The notes below the pieces were generated by a model. It ran no database searches. It was given only the letters and a program-made list of their open reading frames with translations, and had not been told where the DNA came from. The position numbers and the translations under genes are program-made. Positions 39,995 through 48,994 of a DNA stretch of 59,583 nucleotides are shown one piece after another; position 1 is the first letter of the stretch, and every line of letters begins with the position of its first letter. Source of the stretch: an uncultured Microbacteriaceae bacterium (GTDB lineage Bacteria > Actinomycetota > Actinomycetes > Actinomycetales > Microbacteriaceae); the NCBI GenBank assembly GCA_937124545.1, contig CAKZKU010000209.1, forward strand, positions 1 to 59,583, read 5' to 3'.

Positions 39995-41655
39995 TGGCCC
40001 TTGAGGACGTACGCGGGACAGTACTGGAAGCGATATGGCTCAGCTCTGACCAGCGGCCAGCATATCGGGTTGAGATCTTCAACCCGAGGTTGGCCAAGGT
40101 GCAGGACGTCGTTCTGGGAGAGCCGGGATCGCCATCCTATGACATCTCTAGCGTTGTTGAGCGTGTCCAGCTCCAGAACAACCAGGTCTTCGAGCAGTCA
40201 GACGACTCGGTGTCGTCTCGTGCGGATATGACCCTTGTTTACCCTAGCAACGGGAAGCTGGAACTCACCGGAGGGGTGTTCTTGGACTTCAATGAGCGCC
40301 TATTCCGGTCCGGAACTCCGATTCGGATCTATGAAGGCGACGAGAGGGTAAATCCAGAAGAGTGGCCTGCGGTCTTCACGGGTGTGATCTTTGGCTACCC
40401 GGGCGCAGAGGTCGCTGACCGAACCGATGCTAAGAAGACTATGTCGATCTCGGCCTTTGGAAGAGCGCTCACGTTTAGCCAGCAATCGATCGTTGGCTTT
40501 TCCTTCGGGTACGGGACAGACTTCGGGGACGCGGCTGTTGACCTAGCAATCACCGAGATGGGTCTTGAGCGCGAAGAGATACGGTTCGGTAAGTTTGACG
40601 CTGTCACTCGACACAAATCGAACGCCCTGACGCAGATCTCAAAGATGCAGGGCCTCTATGAGTTGATGGCTACGGTAGGTCGAAAGCCATACTTCGACAG
40701 CTACGGCCGACTGGTCGCCCATGTGACCGACTTCGATCGTCTCCCGGTCGTCACCTACGACGACAGCCCAGCGCTGATCTCTGTCAACCGTGTCCAGAAC
40801 CTTAGATCGACAGTGAACGCTGTCCAGGTCACAGGCTTGAACCACATACTTAGCGAGGTCGTGTCGGGAGATACGAATCTTGGAGAGTACCAGACTACGA
40901 TCGGGTACTTCGACACGCACCACCGAGAAGTCATCTACTACTCGGACGACAAGGGCAGGCGCGCAAAGGGCACCAGGGCAGTCGTTATTCATGCTGCAGG
41001 ATTCGGGTCTTCAGTCGACTGGGAAGAATTGGATGAGTTCTCAGGGAAGCTGACGATCGATACCGGTTATGCGCCATGGGTCGTCGGAGCGATCATCACG
41101 GTGTGGACGCTGCTCTCTATCGCCGAGTATATCTTCGACCTCTTCATCGGCGAGACTGGCGCCCTGGGTCGTATCGCTGACTGGGGGTCGACGCCACTCG
41201 CCAGGTTCATCATTCAAATCGCCAAGGCCTCACTCATGGTCGCCCTACTTGTCTCAATGACAAGGATAGGGCGATACCGAGTAGAAATCCGCGGGAACCC
41301 CTTCGAGTTTGTCTTCGAAGAGCTGCGGTCGGTTGCCTTCCTCCAGGGCGTCCCGATCTCAGAGCAGAACCAGCTTGAGGTCACTCAGCACTGGCTTTCA
41401 ACGATCGAGGAAACCGACGCTCGCGCGAAGTCGATTCTTCGGAGGGAAATCTCCAAGTCGCAGCCTTACAGAATCCGGGTTGTCTCAAACCCGATCATTG
41501 AGGTCGACGACATTGTTGGGGTCCGATCTCCCGGCCTGACCTCGGATCGGTTTTGGAAGTTCTACGTGACCGGCATCAAGAAGACCCTTGCTCGTGGAAC
41601 CACCCAGGGCTTCATGGAGATCACTGCCTGGAAGATTGGCGAATATGACGCGTAG
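39994..41655 (+). CDS. Tail hub / baseplate protein, 553 aa
   Basis: ATG 39994 overlaps the upstream TAA. Resembles phage hub proteins in order of beta domains: an N-terminal barrel (VRGTVLEAIWLSSDQRPAYR), then a middle part with AFGRALTFSQQSIVGFSFGY, a hydrophobic segment (ITVWTLLSIAEYIFDLFIG) at about 366-384 and a C-terminal barrel. It may nucleate the tube at the tail tip. The hydrophobic segment is odd for a hub and could insert in a membrane. Confidence 0.6.
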   Translation: MALEDVRGTVLEAIWLSSDQRPAYRVEIFNPRLAKVQDVVLGEPGSPSYDISSVVERVQLQNNQVFEQSDDSVSSRADMTLVYPSNGKLELTGGVFLDFNERLFRSGTPIRIYEGDERVNPEEWPAVFTGVIFGYPGAEVADRTDAKKTMSISAFGRALTFSQQSIVGFSFGYGTDFGDAAVDLAITEMGLEREEIRFGKFDAVTRHKSNALTQISKMQGLYELMATVGRKPYFDSYGRLVAHVTDFDRLPVVTYDDSPALISVNRVQNLRSTVNAVQVTGLNHILSEVVSGDTNLGEYQTTIGYFDTHHREVIYYSDDKGRRAKGTRAVVIHAAGFGSSVDWEELDEFSGKLTIDTGYAPWVVGAIITVWTLLSIAEYIFDLFIGETGALGRIADWGSTPLARFIIQIAKASLMVALLVSMTRIGRYRVEIRGNPFEFVFEELRSVAFLQGVPISEQNQLEVTQHWLSTIEETDARAKSILRREISKSQPYRIRVVSNPIIEVDDIVGVRSPGLTSDRFWKFYVTGIKKTLARGTTQGFMEITAWKIGEYDA

Positions 41656-41965
41656 CTGGAGCAAGGGCGACAGGGTCCTGATGTATGGAGGCATACCGAG
41701 GGATGGCAACTTTGGCAAGCCCGCCATTGTCGAAGAGGTCAGGGGCGACGAGGTTCGTGTTGTTTGGCTCGAGAAGGGGCCTAACGTCTTCGCCCCCAGA
41801 GCAAAGCTTACTCGTGTATCTTGTTGGTGTGACCCCAGGCAGCTTGTCGAGAGGGAGCCGATAGAAAATGAGGAGTACCTCCTTAGCCTTGACGAGGTGG
41901 CCCCACTGAAGGACGACGAGATGGTTGAGTGGGAGGGCGACGATGCCAACGACGGCAACGATTGA
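41645..41965 (+). CDS. Small SH3-like protein, 106 aa
   Basis: ATG 41645 overlaps the hub gene by 11 bases. Begins TRSWSKGDRVLMYGGIPRDG, then EVRVVWLEKGPNVF, like a small beta-barrel that binds protein or nucleic acid. Acidic C-terminus. Function unknown. Confidence 0.55.
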   Translation: MTRSWSKGDRVLMYGGIPRDGNFGKPAIVEEVRGDEVRVVWLEKGPNVFAPRAKLTRVSCWCDPRQLVEREPIENEEYLLSLDEVAPLKDDEMVEWEGDDANDGND

Positions 41966-42617
41966 GGATGTTGTATCGATTGCCAAGGTTCAGGCGCTTC
42001 AGGCTGGCAAGAAGCTTCTGGCGATCACGGTTTCAGACCCTCGGTACGTTCCTGTCCCAGATGAGGACGACCCCGACTCAGTCCTGGAGTTCGTAGTCGA
42101 CATCCAGCTCTTAGACGGCGTGACTCAGGCGATAGCGATCGGGAGCTCTCAGGGGTTGAGGGTCATTGAGAATGTCCTGGTGGCTAGGGAAGCGTCTGGG
42201 GACGCTCTCTCTTCTATCCACACGCCGGTCGAGGTTGAGAAGAGCTCCTCTGGTCAGCTGCAGGTCGTAGGCCGAGCAAAGGTCCAGCTACCAACCTTGT
42301 CCTCTCAGGAGTACTCGTACGCTTCCCTAGGGCTTGACTTTGTGGCCGAGCTGGACGTTACTGACGACGGGCTCCAGGACCCCTTTGGGGCGATCGTGGA
42401 CCCATCTGACGCATCTCTGAGCGAGGTGCAGGTAGGCTTTGTGACTGAGTTTTCGTCGGAGCATTCGACGCTGGAGGAGCTGGCGCTCGACAGCGAGGGG
42501 AACTTTGTCGGTCTGGGCGTGAATCCGCTCCAGAGAGTGATCCACAAGAACGCCAGGCATTGGACGGTTCGGACGTCAGAGTCCGCGTCAGCCGCAGACA
42601 CGATTGGCATCTCCTAA
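41943..42617 (+). CDS. Tail-associated protein, 224 aa
   Basis: ATG 41943 is preferred (GGGAGGGCG upstream) to the in-frame GTG a few codons before. Beta-rich with acidic loops (VVDIQLLDGVTQAIAIGSSQ). In the tail tip cluster, function inferred from position only. Confidence 0.55.
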   Translation: MPTTATIEDVVSIAKVQALQAGKKLLAITVSDPRYVPVPDEDDPDSVLEFVVDIQLLDGVTQAIAIGSSQGLRVIENVLVAREASGDALSSIHTPVEVEKSSSGQLQVVGRAKVQLPTLSSQEYSYASLGLDFVAELDVTDDGLQDPFGAIVDPSDASLSEVQVGFVTEFSSEHSTLEELALDSEGNFVGLGVNPLQRVIHKNARHWTVRTSESASAADTIGIS

Positions 42618-43628
42618 ATGGCGATCACACCACCGGGACTGAAGACGAACTACGACGCGACCAAGGAGACGTTCCGGGCATATCCGGCCCAGCTGGACGC
42701 GGACAACGCTGCGATCATTGACACGTTCAACGCGGTTGACTCAGCCCTTGAGAGCGTTTTTCAGGATGCGGGAATCCAGTTCATCACGGATTACCTGCGC
42801 CGCAAGCTTTCATCAAACAGCCCGAATCGCCGGGTGGGCTGGGATTCGGCTCAGATTGCATCCCCCGGGCTGACATCGGACGGCATGCTGATACTGACCG
42901 GAGACAACGAGGCGGGGGCGATCGTCGCTTACTTTGGGACGAAGAGAGCCCAGCACATTGGGGATTTGTCGCTGGATTTCACCAGCCTGATCTCCTCTGG
43001 ACAGATCATCGATGAGGGCGGCGGGAATTGGTCTGGGACTGTATATGTGGGCCTCCAGGAGTTTGGAGACACCGACCTTTCCGCCATCGCCTCGACGGTG
43101 GAGGCGAGCGTTCCATGCCCTGTTCACAGGCTTGAGGTAAGCGTCGCGTCGGTGACCTCTTCTCCGGTGTTCACGGTCGACAAGTACTCGCTCTATTCGA
43201 ACGGCCGAGAGACCCTCTTCTCTGAGCCTGGACGGATCATGGAGCGAGAGGTTGGGATTGAATACCTCAAGACGTTCGCCGCCGACGAAACACCGCGTGA
43301 GGCAGTGATACGGATTCCATACCAGCACCTTGTAAAAGAGGTGTTTTTCTACGTGAACGAGCCGGGCGTTACCTATGCGGGCACGTTTCAGATTGAGCGA
43401 ACACACCCAGGGAGCGCGCAAGACATGCTGCCTGTCCCAGTTAACTTCATCGGTAGCGGTTCTGGATCTCCGACGTTCGTGTCTCCGACGCTAGCACTGG
43501 ACCAGATAGACACAGTCCAACCGGCAAATAGTTTCTACCGGATTTTTCACGGCACGCTTATACCGGCTCCAGTCTCCTGGAGCGTTGGTATGGTCGTTCA
43601 GCCCGTTCATAGCGGGTACTCAGGATGA
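42618..43628 (+). CDS. Tail tip or fibre protein, 336 aa
   Basis: ATG directly after the upstream TAA. Two beta-rich halves (AIVAYFGTKRAQHIGDLSLD in the first). Last structural protein before the second lipoprotein. No catalytic motif seen. Confidence 0.55.
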   Translation: MAITPPGLKTNYDATKETFRAYPAQLDADNAAIIDTFNAVDSALESVFQDAGIQFITDYLRRKLSSNSPNRRVGWDSAQIASPGLTSDGMLILTGDNEAGAIVAYFGTKRAQHIGDLSLDFTSLISSGQIIDEGGGNWSGTVYVGLQEFGDTDLSAIASTVEASVPCPVHRLEVSVASVTSSPVFTVDKYSLYSNGRETLFSEPGRIMEREVGIEYLKTFAADETPREAVIRIPYQHLVKEVFFYVNEPGVTYAGTFQIERTHPGSAQDMLPVPVNFIGSGSGSPTFVSPTLALDQIDTVQPANSFYRIFHGTLIPAPVSWSVGMVVQPVHSGYSG

Positions 43629-44392
43629 AAGGACTTGTGATGAGGCGTTTTGTTTTTCTAGTGCTGCTAGCACCAGCATACTTTCTCATGCCTGGTTGCG
43701 TCAGCAACGGAGCATTCAATGGTTTCGTGGCGGATATGGGGGATCGACTCGATCGAATCGACGCTTCTTCTGCCGAGTTCCGAGTTCAGCACGCAGAGGC
43801 TCGTGAGGAGCTTGAGCGTCGCGTTCTTGGGGTTGTAGAGCAGAAGGCTGAGGGATTGATTTCCCAAGAGCAGGCTGAGGCACAGTTCGCTGCTCTGCGG
43901 TCAGAAGCTGACACTCACGTCGAAGAGATTGAGCGAGCTCGCGAGGCTGAGCTTCGAGAGCAATACGAGCAAATCCAGGGCAGCGCCTTGGAGTGGAAAG
44001 AGAAGTCGGAAGAAGACTTCAAGACGGCGGTCAACAGCCTGATCGAGGTTGGGGTTGGTGGCCTCCTGCAGTCCCCTGCGCTTGCGTCGGCAGCAACGTC
44101 GGCGGTTTCTGCAGCAATCTCGGGCAACGCTGAGACTCTTTCCGGTCGCGTTCTTCAGGATCAAATCACAGATGCGATCTTGGAGCAGTCCGGGGGGTCT
44201 GTTTCTCATGAAGACGCAATAACTTATGCCGGAACCGGTGGTGCGGTGGCCAGCGTGCTGCTTCACCTTTACCGGAACTCAACCCGGAAAAGGACGCTCC
44301 AGCAAGTTGGCCACGGTCAACCCGCCCCAGGATCAGCTGTGGGTGGGGCCGTGCCTCACATTCAGGAAGCAGCGCCAACCAGGTACGGATAA
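43625..44392 (+). CDS. Coiled-coil lipoprotein with C-terminal hydrophobic segment, 255 aa
   Basis: ATG 43625 overlaps the upstream TGA; ATG 43640 is an in-frame alternative closer to the signal peptide (RRFVFLVLLAPAYFLMPGC). Lipobox LMPGC, then a 110-residue coiled coil (EELERRVLGVVEQKAEGLIS and on), a small Ala/Gly-rich segment and a hydrophobic helix near ITYAGTGGAVASVLLHL. A lipoprotein with coiled coil spanning the periplasm is the general plan of spanins, but the C-terminal helix differs from them. Candidate lysis or membrane component. Confidence 0.6.
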   Translation: MKGLVMRRFVFLVLLAPAYFLMPGCVSNGAFNGFVADMGDRLDRIDASSAEFRVQHAEAREELERRVLGVVEQKAEGLISQEQAEAQFAALRSEADTHVEEIERAREAELREQYEQIQGSALEWKEKSEEDFKTAVNSLIEVGVGGLLQSPALASAATSAVSAAISGNAETLSGRVLQDQITDAILEQSGGSVSHEDAITYAGTGGAVASVLLHLYRNSTRKRTLQQVGHGQPAPGSAVGGAVPHIQEAAPTRYG

Positions 44393-44425
44393 CGCCTAGC
44401 CTGCAAAAAATGCTGGTCTGCGCTT

Positions 44426-44459
44426 GCGGCGTCCCGTTGCTCTGGGGCGCCGCTTTTTT
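44426..44459 (+). terminator. Terminator of the tail operon
   Basis: GCGGCG (44426-44431) pairs with CGCCGC (44448-44453), extended by CC/GG inside, then six T. Ends the structural region. Confidence 0.85.
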
Positions 44460-44471
44460 CGTGGATTGGAT

Positions 44472-44500
44472 TTGACAGTACCGTAGCACTGTGGCATTAT
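44472..44500 (+). promoter_or_regulatory. Operator-bearing promoter P5 (replication operon)
   Basis: TTGACA (44472-44477), 17 bp, CATTAT (44495-44500). Palindrome copy ACAGTACCGTAGCACTGT (44475-44492) matches 15/18 and its first three bases are the end of the -35. GTGAAGGGAG and ATG 44524 follow. Confidence 0.8.
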
Positions 44501-44523
44501 CCAACCCGTGAAGGGAGCTAAGC

Positions 44524-46074
44524 ATGCTCGACGAGCGGACTAGCCAGTACCTCCATGATGTGAGGTCGGGCAAGGTCGAACCGCGCACGGATTACGGCTT
44601 CAAGCTGAAGCCGTTCCCCCACCAGCGCGTGATTTTTGAATACTTTCGATACGTTCGAAATCTCTTCTTGAACGGCGACCAAGGCGTCGGCAAGACGAAG
44701 TGTGTCATCGACTATCTTGACTTCGAGGCTGAGCGCAAAGGGCTTCAGCGGTGCCTGGTGGTCGTCCCGAATGCCCTGAAGTACAACTGGCTCAGGGAGT
44801 ACGGAGTCCACGGTCGGGTTTACGGAGATTCTGTTTTTGTGGTCCCCGACTCTAAGCCAAAGCGGGAGAGGTTGCTGGCGAAGCAGGCTCCTGGTGTCTA
44901 CATCGTCAACTACGAGAAGGTCCGCAGCATGGAGTCGTCCGGCGACGCACTCCACCGGTTCAAATGGGACTGGGTAGTCGCCGACGAAAGCTCGTCGATC
45001 AAGCACCGCCAGAGCAAGCAGTCGAAGGCAATGCACAAGCTTGCCGACAACTGCCCCGAGGCACGGCGTGTGATCATGACGGGAACTCCAGTCACCCAGG
45101 GCCCTTTGGACCTCTACTCACAGTTCAGGTTCTTGGACAAATCCATTTTCGGCTCAAGCTTCGTCAACTTCTCGACGAAGTACGCTAGGTTTCGGCTTGT
45201 TAACATCCCTGGCCGCAAGCCGTTCCAGGAAGTCGTTGGGTACCAGGGACTTGAAGAGCTTTCCGAGCGAGCCTATTCGATTGGAGTGAAGTACGACAAG
45301 GAGGAGTGCCTCGACGACCTACCTCCGAAGTCGGAAACGGTCAGAGTGGTCACCATGCCGCCACAGATGCGGAAGGACTACAAGTCCCTGGCTGAGGAGC
45401 TTCTGCTCGAGGTAAAGACCTCAGCGGGGTCTAGAGAGATCTCCGTTCCGAACGTCCTCGCCAAGCTCACGAAGCTCCGGCAGGTATCTTCGGGATTCGT
45501 CTACGAGGGCGAAGGTGATAACCGGGTTGTCATTCGAATGCGGTCAGCCCCAAAGCTTTTGGAGCTAAAGTCCATGATTGAAGACTCTTACTTCAATGGA
45601 CCGTTCTTGGTATGGACGATCTTCAGGGAGGAGTCCGAGATGATTATGGACCTTCTCGATTCCTGCGGGGTTCCGAACGATTCGATTCACGGGGGGGTGC
45701 CAAAGGAAGACCGTCAATCGATCGTTGACCAGTTCCAGGAGGGCCCCAAGGACGAGGTTCGGGCTTTGATTTGCCAGACCAGCATCTGCGCATACGGATT
45801 AACCCTGACTGCCGCCGCTGACTCTGTTGTGGTCTCAAGAAGTCCAAACCTTGAGCACTGGCTTCAGCTTCAAGACAGGATTCACAGGATCGGCCAGGAG
45901 AGGCCGTGCTTGATCACGAGCCTAGTCGTCGACGAGTCGGTAGACGTAATGGACATGGAGATCCTTGAGGGCAAGCTTGACGTCGCAAAAGTGGTGACCG
46001 GGATCGGGCTGGAAACTTTGATGGGGAAGATCGGGAGAATGAAGCCCGTGGTCGACCCCTGGAAAAAGAAGTGA
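44524..46074 (+). CDS. SNF2-family DNA helicase/translocase
   Basis: 516 residues. Walker A GDQGVGKT at about 51-58, motif Ia VVVPNALKYNWLREY, motif II DESS (about 154-157, in place of DEAH), motif III MTGTPVTQG, and motif VI QLQDRIHRIGQ near 465, the SNF2 signature. No bromo- or HIRAN domain. Phage SNF2 proteins remodel or unwind replication and recombination intermediates. First gene of the replication operon. Confidence 0.9.
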   Translation: MLDERTSQYLHDVRSGKVEPRTDYGFKLKPFPHQRVIFEYFRYVRNLFLNGDQGVGKTKCVIDYLDFEAERKGLQRCLVVVPNALKYNWLREYGVHGRVYGDSVFVVPDSKPKRERLLAKQAPGVYIVNYEKVRSMESSGDALHRFKWDWVVADESSSIKHRQSKQSKAMHKLADNCPEARRVIMTGTPVTQGPLDLYSQFRFLDKSIFGSSFVNFSTKYARFRLVNIPGRKPFQEVVGYQGLEELSERAYSIGVKYDKEECLDDLPPKSETVRVVTMPPQMRKDYKSLAEELLLEVKTSAGSREISVPNVLAKLTKLRQVSSGFVYEGEGDNRVVIRMRSAPKLLELKSMIEDSYFNGPFLVWTIFREESEMIMDLLDSCGVPNDSIHGGVPKEDRQSIVDQFQEGPKDEVRALICQTSICAYGLTLTAAADSVVVSRSPNLEHWLQLQDRIHRIGQERPCLITSLVVDESVDVMDMEILEGKLDVAKVVTGIGLETLMGKIGRMKPVVDPWKKK

Positions 46075-47288
46075 TGGATATCGAGCTAACAGAGGAGCAG
46101 GGCTTGGTTCTCGACACCATGGAAGACTGGTGCTTGAACAATGAAAGCATGACAGACCTTACGCTGGGAGGGTTTGCCGGGACCGGAAAGACGACCATTC
46201 TTCGCCAGCTGATCGACCGGGTGGGGGATCGACGCGACCTGCAATTCGTCGCGCCGACTGGCAAGGCTGCGCAGGTGCTTTCGAGGAAGGGGGTCCCGGC
46301 CCATACGGTTCACTCGGTGTTCTACAACTTTACAGGCCACTCAGAAGACGAGTCTGGACGCCAGACGCCTCAGTTCCGCAAACGCGAGAAAGTGAATCTT
46401 AGGCCAGAGATTTTTATCTGTGACGAGTCGTCCATGGTCAACCTTCAGATGGCTCGGGACATTTGGCGTCACAGAGTCCCAATCCTTTGGGTTGGGGATC
46501 ATGGACAGCTCCCGCCGATTGGTGAGGATCCGGAGATCCTGAAATCCCCAGACTTGAAGCTTGAGACGATACACCGTCAAGCTGCAGGCAACCCTGTTCT
46601 TCAAGCCGCCCATTCGGTTCGAAAAGGTGACGCGCCAGCGAACTGGCTTAGCGGCGCCAAGCAGCGACACAAGAAGGGCGAGGACGGCGGCGAGATACAC
46701 GTTTTCCGCCGTGGTGGCGACTCGGGCTCGATCCACGAGTATGCCCTTGAGAATGAGATTGACCAGATCATTTGCGGCTACAACAAAACGCGCATATCCA
46801 CGAACAAGCTTGTTCGGCAGGAGCTAGGACGAAGCGGACGTTTTCCAGTAAAGGGAGACCGTCTCATCTGCCTAAAGAACAATCGAAGCGTCGGAGTCTT
46901 CAACGGCGAGATCATGGATGTCGAAGAGGTCGTTGAGTTTATCGGCAACAAAAAGAATCCTGAAACGTGTATCGTCGTGATTCGGCTCAAGTCAGAAACG
47001 GGCAGAGACGTCACCCTTCCTTGCTGGGGTGGGCAGTTCCATTCACGGGATCAGCTGACCACGGCGGAAGAGGAAGAGTTGATTGAGCTGTACGAAAGCC
47101 AGCTCAGTGCCTACCAGGACGATCTCAGGATTGACTCGTTCGATTACGGATACGCAATCACTTGCCACAAGTCACAGGGGTCGGAGTGGGACCGCGTTAT
47201 GGTCGTGGACCAGGCCTTCGGTGAAAAGTCTCGTTGGAGGTATACCGCCCTCACCCGAGCCAAAGATTTTTGTGCGGTATCAGTTTAG
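46071..47288 (+). CDS. RecD/Dda-like superfamily 1 helicase
   Basis: 405 residues; ATG overlaps the upstream TGA. Walker A GFAGTGKTT (about 34-42), motif Ia VAPTGKAAQVLSRKG, VHSVFY, motif II ICDESS (about 119-124), motif III VGDHGQLPPIG, ETIHRQ, and C-terminal YAITCHKSQGSEWD with YTALTRAK. It is the compact RecD2/Dda type that unwinds 5' to 3' and can strip proteins from DNA. Confidence 0.9.
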   Translation: MMDIELTEEQGLVLDTMEDWCLNNESMTDLTLGGFAGTGKTTILRQLIDRVGDRRDLQFVAPTGKAAQVLSRKGVPAHTVHSVFYNFTGHSEDESGRQTPQFRKREKVNLRPEIFICDESSMVNLQMARDIWRHRVPILWVGDHGQLPPIGEDPEILKSPDLKLETIHRQAAGNPVLQAAHSVRKGDAPANWLSGAKQRHKKGEDGGEIHVFRRGGDSGSIHEYALENEIDQIICGYNKTRISTNKLVRQELGRSGRFPVKGDRLICLKNNRSVGVFNGEIMDVEEVVEFIGNKKNPETCIVVIRLKSETGRDVTLPCWGGQFHSRDQLTTAEEEELIELYESQLSAYQDDLRIDSFDYGYAITCHKSQGSEWDRVMVVDQAFGEKSRWRYTALTRAKDFCAVSV

Positions 47289-47298
47289 GAGTTTTGAG

Positions 47299-47523
47299 AT
47301 GAGCTTTTACGAAGTCGCTCGCGACGGTAACCAGGTTTCGATGTCTTCAGAGGCTTTCGAAGCCCTTCAGTCTCAGGTTGCGCTCTTGAAGAAGGGCATG
47401 GGTCTCGTGGTTCAGTCGAACTCGATCTCCAACGCGAAGGTGATCTGCGCGCAGTGCCTTGCGGGGGTTGATCCGTCGGCGCCTTCCCAGGTCCCCCAAG
47501 CAGCTTCGGAAGTCGGTGAGTAG
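47299..47523 (+). CDS. Small protein, 74 aa
   Basis: AGGAG before ATG 47299. A helical segment (SSEAFEALQSQVALLKKGMG) then VICAQCLAG, a single Cys pair. Function unknown. Confidence 0.6.
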   Translation: MSFYEVARDGNQVSMSSEAFEALQSQVALLKKGMGLVVQSNSISNAKVICAQCLAGVDPSAPSQVPQAASEVGE

Positions 47524-47734
47524 CCACCGAGGCTATGCTCTCACGGAGTCGGGCTACAGGGTGATCCTTGAGAGCAGGAGCAAGAGCGAGCTGATTGATC
47601 AAGTGATCTGTTTGGAGCGAGAGCTGCAGTCTCTCCGGCGAGAAAGGACACGAGGTGCGGGACTTAGCGCAGATCTTGAGGGAGCTGAAGTCGGTCAGGG
47701 ATCGAAAGGACGCCCTCAAGGCGCAGTCGAATGA
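47516..47734 (+). CDS. Small coiled-coil protein, 72 aa
   Basis: GTG 47516 within GGTGAGTAG at the end of the previous gene. The first 45 residues (SSHRGYALTESGYRVILESR and on) look real with a short coiled coil; the last 26 overlap the next gene in another frame. A true short protein or the N-terminal part of something larger. Confidence 0.5.
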   Translation: MSSHRGYALTESGYRVILESRSKSELIDQVICLERELQSLRRERTRGAGLSADLEGAEVGQGSKGRPQGAVE

Positions 47735-48056
47735 GGCCCAGAAAGCTATCGACGCGCTGACCAATGAGGCCTCAGAAGCCTACGAGGCGATGGGGGCAAG
47801 CTCGATAACTTTGGAGATAGGTGGCCAGGAGTATCGGGCTGGTCAAAGGGTTACGAAGTACTGTAGCCTCGAAGACCCAGTTGCGTTCGGAGCGTGGTGC
47901 GAAGCGAACGACTTGCAGGCCATCGCAATCTACGCTCCGAACGCTTCTAAGTTGAAGTCCCTCTACAAGGAGCGAGACGAAGATGGCGATAGCCTGCCCG
48001 AGGGCGTTCGCACTTACGAGAAAATCGGGATCTCTTTCACAAGGAAGAAGGGCTAA
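47655..48056 (+). CDS. Putative gp33-like or nuclease-associated protein, 133 aa
   Basis: GTG 47655 after AAAGGACACGAG. Coiled-coil N-terminus (LAQILRELKSVRDRKDALKA) and a compact alpha/beta C-terminal half (FGAWCEANDLQAIAIYAPNA). It directly precedes the SSB-like gene; such proteins commonly accompany phage SSBs, but I cannot name the family. Confidence 0.55.
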   Translation: MRDLAQILRELKSVRDRKDALKAQSNEAQKAIDALTNEASEAYEAMGASSITLEIGGQEYRAGQRVTKYCSLEDPVAFGAWCEANDLQAIAIYAPNASKLKSLYKERDEDGDSLPEGVRTYEKIGISFTRKKG

Positions 48057-48058
48057 AC

Positions 48059-48994
48059 ATGGCCGAAAAAAAACCGGGGAACCAGGTCGTACCCTACAGC
48101 AAGAACGAGATCGCTCTATCCGACATGGCCGGATTAGAGGATGTCTTCGGTGGTGGCGTTGACCAGGACAGCTTCGAGCACTTGGACGGGCGTGACGCTT
48201 CACTCCCGAGGATCAGCCTCCTCAACTTCAACTCTGAACTCGTAAAAGACGAAGAGAAGGAAGCCTTGAAGGCTGGGATATTTATCTCTTCGCTCGACGA
48301 GTTCCCCATGAACTCAGGGACGAACGAGCACTTGCAGTTCATGGTCCTGTTCCAGTTCAAGACTCGGCTCTCTTACTGGCCCGAAGGGTCTGGCGCTGAG
48401 GGGATCCGTTGCATCTCCAACGACTTCGTCCGGGGCCAGGGAGATCCTGGCGGCACATGCTCGACCTGCGACATGAAGGAGTTCGTCAAAAATAACGACG
48501 GGACCACTTCGGCCCCTGAGTGCAGCGAGGTGATCAACTTCGCCTGCCTCTTCCCGGAACACCGAGACGGAATCCACGATGTGGGAGTGCTTTCATTCCG
48601 GAAGACTGGGATTGCAGACGGCAAGAAGCTGATAAAGCTCCTGGTCAGCGCTGGTGGCAAGCCGTACCAGAATGTTTTTCAGATTGGGTCAAGGAAGGAG
48701 ACTGCTGGGAAGCGCAGCTGGTTGGTTCCGGAACTCAAGCCATGGGCGGGTATGAACCGACTCGACCTCCGTGTCACAAAGAGGTTCGCGGACCTTGGCC
48801 CTGAAGGGCTCAGGGGATTGCTGGAAGATTGCGCCAAGCAAGCTCAGGTTTGTAAGTCGTTGCGTGAGATCGGCAAGATTGCTTCCTTTGATAGCCGCGA
48901 CAACGATTCTATCTCGGCCGAGGAAGCCGGAATTGAGATGGAGACGATCGACGTCGATCCGAGCGACGCAATGGATTGGGGTGATTCTAAATAA
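48059..48994 (+). CDS. Putative single-strand DNA-binding protein, 311 aa
   Basis: ATG 48059. Central beta-rich domain with a possible Cys-rich knuckle (GGTCSTCDMKEF, CSEVINFACLF) and an acidic tail ending EMETIDVDPSDAMDWGDSK, as in SSB C-termini that recruit partners. It lies directly before the primase. The acidic tip and operon fit SSB; the core fold is not recognised with certainty. Confidence 0.55.
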   Translation: MAEKKPGNQVVPYSKNEIALSDMAGLEDVFGGGVDQDSFEHLDGRDASLPRISLLNFNSELVKDEEKEALKAGIFISSLDEFPMNSGTNEHLQFMVLFQFKTRLSYWPEGSGAEGIRCISNDFVRGQGDPGGTCSTCDMKEFVKNNDGTTSAPECSEVINFACLFPEHRDGIHDVGVLSFRKTGIADGKKLIKLLVSAGGKPYQNVFQIGSRKETAGKRSWLVPELKPWAGMNRLDLRVTKRFADLGPEGLRGLLEDCAKQAQVCKSLREIGKIASFDSRDNDSISAEEAGIEMETIDVDPSDAMDWGDSK

